Source: an uncultured Kordiimonas sp. (lineage in GTDB: Bacteria > Pseudomonadota > Alphaproteobacteria > Sphingomonadales > Kordiimonadaceae). Taken from it: a DNA stretch of 64,000 bases. Within the stretch, counting starts at the first letter, position 1, and each line of letters starts with the position of its first letter. This document shows, in pieces, positions 57,911 through 64,000 of the stretch. The stretch is taken from positions 496,001 to 560,000 of the forward strand of contig CANMRM010000001.1 in the NCBI GenBank assembly GCA_947500295.1, given 5' to 3'. The position numbers and the translations under genes are program-made. Below the pieces are notes generated by a model that was not told the DNA's origin, ran no database searches, and was given only the letters and a program-made list of their open reading frames with translations.

Positions 57911-58795
57911 CTATTCCCCGTCGGTGAGCTTACCATAAGTGCTCGGTCGGCGGTCCCGGAAAAACTGCCAGGTGTTCCGCACCTTCTGCACCATGCCCAT
58001 GTCCATGTCATGGATGATAAGTTCATCCCTGTCGCGACTGGCTTCCGCCTCGATCTGGCCGCGCGGGTTTACAAAGTAGCTCTGGCCGTAAAATTCACCG
58101 ATCTCCCACGGGCCTTCGGTTCCTACACGGTTGATCGCACCGATCCAGCAGCCGTTGGCGACTGCTGCTGCGGGTTGCTCCAGTTTCCAGAGATATTCGG
58201 ACAGGCCCGCGACCGTTGCTGACGGGTTAACAATATATTCGGCGCCGTTGAGCGCCAGCGCACGCCAGCCCTCCGGGAAATGGCGATCATAACAGATATA
58301 GACACCCAGCTTGCAGTATTGCGTTTCAAAAACCGGCCAGTCTGATGCGCCGGGTTTGAAGAAGAATTTTTCCCAGAAGCCCGCAACCTGCGGGATGTGG
58401 GTTTTGCGATATTTGCCCAGATAACTGCCGTCGGCATCAATTACAGCGGCGGTATTATAATAAATGCCGGTAACCTCGTCGCGTTCATAGATCGGTACGA
58501 CAATGACCATTTTGTATTTTTTGGCGTAGGTCTGCATCAATGTCGTTGTGGGGCCACCCGGGATAGGTTCTGCACTTTCATACCATTTCGCATCCTGGCT
58601 CGGGCAGAAATAGGGTTGCGTGAAAACCTCCTGAAAGCAAAGCACCTGAACGCCTTTTTTGCCTGCTTCTTCAATAAGAGGAATGTGGGCTTCTATCATG
58701 GCTTTTCGGATGGTTTCGGGGTCATTGTCTGTTGACGCCTTGAGCGCCATCTGGATGAGCCCGCCGCGTAGCGTTGCGTTTGTATTGATCGTCAT
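57911..58795 (-). CDS. Nitrilase-family N-carbamoyl-beta-alanine amidohydrolase
   Basis: A 294-residue carbon-nitrogen hydrolase. The catalytic triad of the family is present: Glu56 (FQEVF), Lys131 (KYRKTHIP) and Cys168 (VYICYDRHFPEG). By context it is beta-ureidopropionase, releasing beta-alanine, CO2 and ammonia from N-carbamoyl-beta-alanine, the third step of the reductive pathway. This nitrilase-type enzyme replaces the M20 amidase-type used in some bacteria. It lies between the MmsA-like and transporter genes with gaps of 12 and 25 bp. Confidence 0.92.
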   Translation of the reverse strand: MTINTNATLRGGLIQMALKASTDNDPETIRKAMIEAHIPLIEEAGKKGVQVLCFQEVFTQPYFCPSQDAKWYESAEPIPGGPTTTLMQTYAKKYKMVIVVPIYERDEVTGIYYNTAAVIDADGSYLGKYRKTHIPQVAGFWEKFFFKPGASDWPVFETQYCKLGVYICYDRHFPEGWRALALNGAEYIVNPSATVAGLSEYLWKLEQPAAAVANGCWIGAINRVGTEGPWEIGEFYGQSYFVNPRGQIEAEASRDRDELIIHDMDMGMVQKVRNTWQFFRDRRPSTYGKLTDGE

Positions 58796-58807
58796 GAAGT
58801 GCCCTTT

Positions 58808-60307
58808 CTAGCCCATGCTCGGGAAAGTGAATTCTGCGCCAGCGCGAATGCCCGTTGGCCATCGCGCGGTGATTGTTTTCAGTCTGGTGTAAAAATGAAC
58901 AGCCTCCGGCCCATAGATGCCATGTGCTCCGAATATCGACCGTTTCCAGCCACCAAAGCTGTGAAAGGCGACCGGAACCGGGATCGGCACATTCACCCCC
59001 ACCATGCCGACCTGTATGCGGTTGGTGAAATCCCGTGCTGCATCCCCGTCCCGAGTGAACAGGGCGGTGCCATTACCGTATTCGTGTGCATTGATCAGGT
59101 CGACCGCCTGATCATAGCTGCTGGCCCGAAGCACGCTCAGGACCGGGCCAAAGATCTCCTCGCGGTAAACGGTCATTTCAGGTGTGACATGATCAAGAAG
59201 CGTGCCGCCAACCCAGTAACCATCTTCATAGCCTTGAAGCCGGAACCCTCTGCCATCGACAACAACGTTTGCGCCTTCCTGCTCACCTTTGGCAATCAGC
59301 CCTTCGATACGCTCCTGCGCGGCCCGGGTGATCACCGGCCCCATTTCTGCGTCCGGATCGGTGGCGGGCCCGATTTTAAGCGCGCGAACCTGGGGTGCCA
59401 GTTTTTCGATGAGCCGGTCGGCTGTTTCTTCGCCAACAGGTACCGCGACACTGACGGCCATACAGCGCTCCCCCGCAGAGCCAAATCCGGCTCCCATGAG
59501 GGCATCCGCCGCCTGGTCAATATCGGCGTCGGGCAAAATGACCATGTGGTTTTTGGCACCCCCGAGCGCCTGCACCCGTTTTCCGGCGGCGGTGCCGCGG
59601 GCGTAGATGTATTCAGCAACAGGCGTGGATCCCACGAAGCTGACAGCCTGTACGTCAGGGTGGTCAAGAAGACCGTCGACGGCGTCCTTGTCACCGTGAA
59701 CCACATTCAGCACGCCGTCCGGCAGGCCAGCCTCAGCAAACAGTTCATGCACCAGATTGGCGCTTGATGGATCGCGTTCCGATGGCTTCAATACAAAGGT
59801 ATTGCCGCAGGCAATGGCCATCGGGATCATCCACAGGGGAACCATGGCCGGGAAATTAAAGGGTGTGATGCCGGCGACGACACCAAGCGGTTGCCGGTCT
59901 GAGTAGCTGTCGATCGCAGGCCCGACGTTGCGGGTAAAGTCCCCCTTCAACAGTTCAGGGATACCACATGCATATTCCACCACTTCAAGCGCACGTGTAA
60001 CTTCGCCAAGCGCGTCATCATGGGTTTTGCCGTGCTCTGCCGAGATGGTGCGCGCTACATCATCTGCCCGCGCCTCCAAAATGTCACGCAGTCGGAACAT
60101 AACGCGTGCCCGTTTGGCAGGTGGCATATTTGCCCAATTGGGCAGAGCAGCTTTTGCCGCTGAGACCGCCGCGTCCACCTGGGACTTTTCGGCCATTGCA
60201 ACGGCGGCGACCTGCTCGCCTGTGGCCGGGTTAAAAACCGGAGCAGGCGACTTGCCACCGGAACTGCTAGTGCCACCGATAATGTGCTGAATGGTTTCCA
60301 TAAGCAT
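58808..60307 (-). CDS. mmsA: Methylmalonate/malonate-semialdehyde dehydrogenase, CoA-acylating
   Basis: A 499-residue aldehyde dehydrogenase of the MmsA type, which converts malonate semialdehyde to acetyl-CoA or methylmalonate semialdehyde to propionyl-CoA with NAD and CoA. Visible are [19 protein letters not shown], the NAD-binding [12 protein letters not shown] and the catalytic Cys282 in AGERCMA. It would finish the breakdown of uracil- and thymine-derived beta-amino acids here. The ATG at 60307 touches the stop of the aminotransferase gene; ATG 60301 is an alternative. Confidence 0.94.
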   Translation of the reverse strand: MLMETIQHIIGGTSSSGGKSPAPVFNPATGEQVAAVAMAEKSQVDAAVSAAKAALPNWANMPPAKRARVMFRLRDILEARADDVARTISAEHGKTHDDALGEVTRALEVVEYACGIPELLKGDFTRNVGPAIDSYSDRQPLGVVAGITPFNFPAMVPLWMIPMAIACGNTFVLKPSERDPSSANLVHELFAEAGLPDGVLNVVHGDKDAVDGLLDHPDVQAVSFVGSTPVAEYIYARGTAAGKRVQALGGAKNHMVILPDADIDQAADALMGAGFGSAGERCMAVSVAVPVGEETADRLIEKLAPQVRALKIGPATDPDAEMGPVITRAAQERIEGLIAKGEQEGANVVVDGRGFRLQGYEDGYWVGGTLLDHVTPEMTVYREEIFGPVLSVLRASSYDQAVDLINAHEYGNGTALFTRDGDAARDFTNRIQVGMVGVNVPIPVPVAFHSFGGWKRSIFGAHGIYGPEAVHFYTRLKTITARWPTGIRAGAEFTFPSMG

Positions 60308-61639
60308 TTAATCCAGTGTCTTCAGGAGATCGCGCAGGATATCGAAGGCGAAATCAATGTGGGTTTTTTCGATGATAAGCGGCGGGGACAAGGCAATGGT
60401 GTCGCCTGTCGTTCGGATAAGCAGACCCTGCTCATAGGCTTTCAGGAAAACGTCAAAGGCGCGCTTTGTTGGTGCACCGGGAATGCCCTCAAGCTCGATA
60501 CCGGCGATAAGGCCGAGGTTTCGCAGGTCAATGACGTTGGGCAGGTCCCTCAGGCTGTGGACCGCGTCTTCCCAATACCCTGCGAGTTCGGTGCCCCGTG
60601 TCAGCAAGCCATCCTCTTCATAGGTGTCGAGTGTGCCCAGTGCCGCAGCGCAGGCCATCGGGTTGCCCGAGAATGTATACCCGTGAAAAAACTCGACCAT
60701 GTTTTCAGGGCCCTGCATGAAAGCATCGTATATTTTGTCCTGAACAAACACAGCCCCCATCGGGATGACGCCGTTTGCCAGTGCCTTGGCGGTGGTTGTG
60801 ATGTCCGGGATTACGTCAAAATAGTTGGCGGCAAATGGTGTGCCGAGCCGCCCGTAGGCAGTGATAACTTCATCAAAAATCAGCAGTATGCCGTGTTTGT
60901 CGCAGATTTCACGTAATCGCTTGAGGTACCCTTTGGGCGGCAGGATCACGCCTGCCGAGCCAGCGAGCGGCTCCACGATTACTGCTGCGATTGTGGAGGG
61001 GTCGTGCAGGTCGCAGAGCCGCTCAAGGTCGTCGGCAAGCCAGGCGCCATGTTCTGGCTCGCCGCGGGAGAAACGGTTTTCTTCAAGGCCGTGTGTGTGG
61101 CGCATGTGGTCAACGCCGGTCATCAAAGCGCCAAACATTTTGCGGTTGGCAGGCATGCCGCCCACAGACATGCCGCCAAAGTTCACGCCGTGATAGCCTT
61201 TTTCACGCCCGATCAGGCGCGTGCGGTGCCCTTCACCGCGGGCACGGTGGTAGGCAATCGCCATTTTTAGCGCCGTTTCCACAGACTCGGATCCCGAGTT
61301 TGTGAAGAAGATTTTATTCAGGTCGCCAGGCATCATGCGGGCCAGACGGCTCGCGAGCTCAAATTGCTTCGGGTGTCCCATCTGGAAAGCGGGCGCATAG
61401 TCCAGTTCGGCGACCTGTTTCTGGATTGCCTCAACGATCCGCGGCCGGTTATGGCCTGCGTTGCAGCACCAAAGCCCTGCAATGCCATCCATCAGATCGC
61501 GGCCATCCGACAGTTTGAAGTGCATGCCGTCAGCGCCAACCACCATTCTCGGGTTTGCCTTGAACTGGCGGTTTGCCGTAAACGGCATCCAGTAGGCGTC
61601 CAGATCGTTCGCTTTATTGTTTGCACCCAGTGCACTCAT
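60308..61639 (-). CDS. Beta-alanine:pyruvate-type omega-aminotransferase
   Basis: A 443-residue class III PLP aminotransferase. Features are DLDAYWMPFTANRQFKANPRM at the N terminus, typical of beta-alanine/omega-amino acid transaminases, GLWCCNAGHNRP, FTNSGSESVETALKMA, FDEVITAYGRLG and the PLP lysine in TTAKALANGVIPMGA. It should convert beta-alanine (or 3-aminoisobutyrate) to malonate (or methylmalonate) semialdehyde. It lies between preA and mmsA, touching the latter, which supports this role. Confidence 0.92.
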   Translation of the reverse strand: MSALGANNKANDLDAYWMPFTANRQFKANPRMVVGADGMHFKLSDGRDLMDGIAGLWCCNAGHNRPRIVEAIQKQVAELDYAPAFQMGHPKQFELASRLARMMPGDLNKIFFTNSGSESVETALKMAIAYHRARGEGHRTRLIGREKGYHGVNFGGMSVGGMPANRKMFGALMTGVDHMRHTHGLEENRFSRGEPEHGAWLADDLERLCDLHDPSTIAAVIVEPLAGSAGVILPPKGYLKRLREICDKHGILLIFDEVITAYGRLGTPFAANYFDVIPDITTTAKALANGVIPMGAVFVQDKIYDAFMQGPENMVEFFHGYTFSGNPMACAAALGTLDTYEEDGLLTRGTELAGYWEDAVHSLRDLPNVIDLRNLGLIAGIELEGIPGAPTKRAFDVFLKAYEQGLLIRTTGDTIALSPPLIIEKTHIDFAFDILRDLLKTLD

Positions 61640-61681
61640 GTCAGCCTCCCCAGTTTGACGTGTGCAGTTCTGTATTAAACC

Positions 61682-62959
61682 TTATTCGGCCGCCGCTTTC
61701 ATGGGATTGAGCGGATGTTCCGGCCATGTGACATAGGGTTTTTTGGTCTCAACCGGCTTCATCTCAATACAGTCAGGTACAGGGCACACGTGGGCGCAGA
61801 GATTGCACCCCACACACTCCTCATCGATGACCGTGAAGCTGCGCTTGCCATCCGGTGCCACGGCAAACTCGATGGCCTGATGTGACGTGTCTTCGCAGGC
61901 TATGTGGCAGCGTCCGCATTCAATGCATTTGTCCGGATCGATAACCGCCTTGGTGTCGAAATTCATATTGAGTTCGTTCCAGTCGACCGTGTTTTTGACG
62001 GCCATGCCACGGAAGTCTTCGATCGACCTGTAGCCTTTTTGATCCATGAAGGCAGACAAGCCATCAATCATGTCATCGACGATGCGGAAACCATACAGCA
62101 TGGCGGCTGTGCACACTTGCAGGGCATTTGCCCCCAGCGCGATAAACTCCGCAGCGTCCTTCCATGTTTCGATCCCGCCGATGGCGGAAATATCGATGCC
62201 CTGGGTTTCCGTTGCCCGGGCAATTTCAGCCACCATATTGAGGGCAATGGGCTTTACCGCTGACCCGCAATAACCGCCGTGTGTGCCTTTGCCGTCAACG
62301 ACTGGATCAGGTGCCATGGCGTCCAGATCCACGGACACGATCGAGTTTACTGTATTGATCAAAGACACAGCGTGTGCGCCACCGGTTTTGGCCGCTTCCG
62401 CAGGCCACAGGATGTTGGTGATGTTAGGGGTCAGTTTGGTGAAAACCGGCACATCCACGGCTTCCCGCACCCAGCGGGTGGTTTGCTCGACCATTTCGGG
62501 CACCTGGCCGATGGCACTGCCCATGCCGCGTTCGCACATGCCGTGCGGACAGCCAAGATTGAGTTCGATACCGTGCACACCGCTGTTTGCAATCTTGATG
62601 GCAAGGTCTTTCCAGGCCTGCTCGTCAATCGGTGCCATCATGGAGCCGATGATCACCCGGTCTGGCCATTCTTTGCGGCAGGCTTCAATTTCCTTGAGGT
62701 TTATGTCAAGAGGCCGGTCGGAAATCAGCTCAATGTTATTGATTCCAACGACGCCGCGTGCGCTGTTGTGGTGCACACCGTAGCGGCTGGACACATTCAC
62801 AACCGGTGGGTCTTCGCCGAGTGTCTTCCAAACCACGCCGCCCCAGCCAGCTTCAAATGCGCGCACGACGTTGTAGTATTTGTCTGTTGGCGGCGCGGAT
62901 GCGAGCCAGAAAGGATTGATGCTCTCAATACCGGCGATCGTGCATCTCAGGTCAGCCAT
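61682..62959 (-). CDS. preA: NAD-dependent dihydropyrimidine dehydrogenase subunit PreA
   Basis: A 425-residue FMN/Fe-S subunit. The N-terminal 320 residues form a dihydroorotate-dehydrogenase-like barrel with GIESINPFWLASAPPT and ELNLGCPHGMCERGMGSA, the latter containing the catalytic cysteine loop. The C terminus has two 4Fe-4S motifs: CIECGRCHIAC and CVGCNLCAHVCPVPDC. With PreT it reduces uracil and thymine with NADH. Its ATG overlaps the preT stop in ATGGCTGA. Confidence 0.95.
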   Translation of the reverse strand: MADLRCTIAGIESINPFWLASAPPTDKYYNVVRAFEAGWGGVVWKTLGEDPPVVNVSSRYGVHHNSARGVVGINNIELISDRPLDINLKEIEACRKEWPDRVIIGSMMAPIDEQAWKDLAIKIANSGVHGIELNLGCPHGMCERGMGSAIGQVPEMVEQTTRWVREAVDVPVFTKLTPNITNILWPAEAAKTGGAHAVSLINTVNSIVSVDLDAMAPDPVVDGKGTHGGYCGSAVKPIALNMVAEIARATETQGIDISAIGGIETWKDAAEFIALGANALQVCTAAMLYGFRIVDDMIDGLSAFMDQKGYRSIEDFRGMAVKNTVDWNELNMNFDTKAVIDPDKCIECGRCHIACEDTSHQAIEFAVAPDGKRSFTVIDEECVGCNLCAHVCPVPDCIEMKPVETKKPYVTWPEHPLNPMKAAAE

Positions 62960-64000
62960 GGCCGCCTCCTTTTAGAAAATCATCGATGGCGTGCGCGGCC
63001 TGCTTGCCGTCTTCCACAGCCTGCACCGTCAGGTCGTCCCCCGACTTGATGCAATCGCCGCCCGCGAACACACCCTTGACGTTTGTGGAGAAGTCACGGG
63101 CCGCCCCCAATTTGCCGCCAGCAATCTCAAGCCCGGTCAAGGACGCGAGGTCAAGTTGCTGGCCTATCGCCTTCAGGACCATATCAGTAGTAATTTTGTA
63201 GGTCTCGCCGGTGCCCACAAGTTTGCCATTCATCACGCGGGTGCGTTCAAACTTCATGGCCTTGACGTGGGTGTCACCTTTGATGGATTGCGGCTTGGAC
63301 CACAACCGAACAGTGACGCCTGACCGGCGGGCAAGATCTATTTCATAGGTGGTTGCACTCATCGCGTCCTCGCCGCGGCGGTAGACGAGCGTAACGGTCT
63401 CGGCGCCGAGCTTAGATGCTTGCACTGCAGCATCGATCGCCGTGTTGCCGCCACCGATAACGATCACGTCTCTGCCCACCTCAAGCGATGCCTTGTTGTC
63501 GGTCTGTCGCAGGCGCTCGATGAAATCAATCGCGTCTTCAACACCGGGAAGATCTTCTTTGTCGAGTCCAAGTTTGTTGGTCTTGCCAAGGCCGATACCG
63601 ACAAAGACAGCGTCGTATTCCTTCCGCAGATTGGACAGGGAGACTTCGCTCCCCAGCCCTTTGCCATAGACGATTTCAATGCCACCGATTTCGAGCAGGA
63701 AATCGACTTCCCTTTGGGCAAAATTATCGACCATCTTGTAGGCCGCAAGGCCATATTCATTCAACCCGCCTGGTTTGGGTTTTGCTTCAAACACCGTCGT
63801 CTTGTGGCCGAGCATCGCCAGCCGGTGGGCGCAAGACAAGCCTGCGGGCCCAGCCCCGACAATGGCGATATGTTTGCCGGTATCCGGCCCGCGCGTGAAC
63901 GGGTGTGGGCCGTTTTCCGCCATGAGATGGTCAACAGCGAACCGCTGTAGCAGGCCGATTTCAACTGGCGCTTCCTCGCCGTGATTGCGGACGCAGGCCT
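62952..64000 (-). CDS. preT: Dihydropyrimidine dehydrogenase subunit PreT (partial)
   Basis: The C-terminal part, about 349 residues, of the NADH/FAD/Fe-S subunit. The frame stays open to the right edge, reading CVRNHG and PVEIGLLQRFAVDHL, a typical Fe-S/FAD junction of GltD-like proteins, so the ATG at 63923 is internal and the gene begins outside the window. Two nucleotide-binding motifs follow: VGAGPAGLSCAHRL for FAD and VIGGGNTAIDAAVQASKLGA for NAD. It passes electrons from NADH to PreA. First visible gene of the pyrimidine operon. Confidence 0.93.
   Translation of the reverse strand, partial: ACVRNHGEEAPVEIGLLQRFAVDHLMAENGPHPFTRGPDTGKHIAIVGAGPAGLSCAHRLAMLGHKTTVFEAKPKPGGLNEYGLAAYKMVDNFAQREVDFLLEIGGIEIVYGKGLGSEVSLSNLRKEYDAVFVGIGLGKTNKLGLDKEDLPGVEDAIDFIERLRQTDNKASLEVGRDVIVIGGGNTAIDAAVQASKLGAETVTLVYRRGEDAMSATTYEIDLARRSGVTVRLWSKPQSIKGDTHVKAMKFERTRVMNGKLVGTGETYKITTDMVLKAIGQQLDLASLTGLEIAGGKLGAARDFSTNVKGVFAGGDCIKSGDDLTVQAVEDGKQAAHAIDDFLKGGGHG

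Noticed and set aside
58799-59767. 322-codon plus-strand open frame over mmsA
   Set aside because: Antisense shadow of a well-conserved aldehyde dehydrogenase; no recognisable protein features.

Overview
The window looks like chromosomal DNA of a free-living aerobic alphaproteobacterium. A GcrA-type cell-cycle regulator lies next to a cluster of GANTC sites (the CcrM methylation motif), and this combination is confined to that class. Oxidative enzymes, TonB-dependent uptake and a full type II secretion system (T2SS) suggest a heterotrophic, probably aquatic, species. The genus cannot be fixed from sequence reading alone; a Kordiimonas- or Caulobacter-like relative is a guess. I see no insertion sequence, prophage, CRISPR, tRNA or rRNA.

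Layout. 1-1.3 kb: start of a SUF iron-sulfur operon (Rrf2 regulator, then sufB running off the edge). 1.6-4.8 kb: 2-oxoacid dehydrogenase E1 alpha/beta, cytochrome b561 and a facing cytochrome c-556. 4.9-9.7 kb: gcrA, an ABC-2 permease, argD, argF and hslO. 9.7-15.3 kb: a retropepsin-like protein and an ABC ATPase with a giant permease/M1-aminopeptidase fusion. 15.5-19.7 kb: a PAS protein, a YjiH-type membrane protein and a lipoprotein PQQ dehydrogenase. 19.9-25.3 kb: pstSCAB-phoU. 25.4-27.4 kb: two small exported proteins and a stand-alone prepilin peptidase. 27.6-33.2 kb: an internally duplicated lipoprotein and a TonB-dependent receptor. 33.3-44.7 kb: gspCDEFGHIJKLMN plus a small lipoprotein, nearly all overlapping. 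45-48.9 kb: DUF3604, parvulin and HupE. 49-55 kb: amidase, a membrane-anchored winged-helix/beta-propeller regulator and an S9 peptidase. 55-64 kb: a complete reductive pyrimidine catabolism operon on the minus strand (preT, preA, aminotransferase, mmsA, nitrilase-family hydrolase, NCS1 transporter, hydA).

How the parts may work together. The pyrimidine operon reads as one pathway from uracil or thymine uptake to acetyl-CoA or propionyl-CoA. The prepilin peptidase upstream would process the five pseudopilins of the gsp operon. The most interesting idea concerns 20-45 kb. A two-repeat, 11-bp-periodic PHO-box-like element lies before pstS, and a similar one lies before the duplicated lipoprotein/TonB-receptor genes that precede the T2SS operon. 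This suggests, without proving it, one phosphate-starvation programme: high-affinity Pi import plus a secreted or surface lipoprotein, its receptor and its secretion machine.
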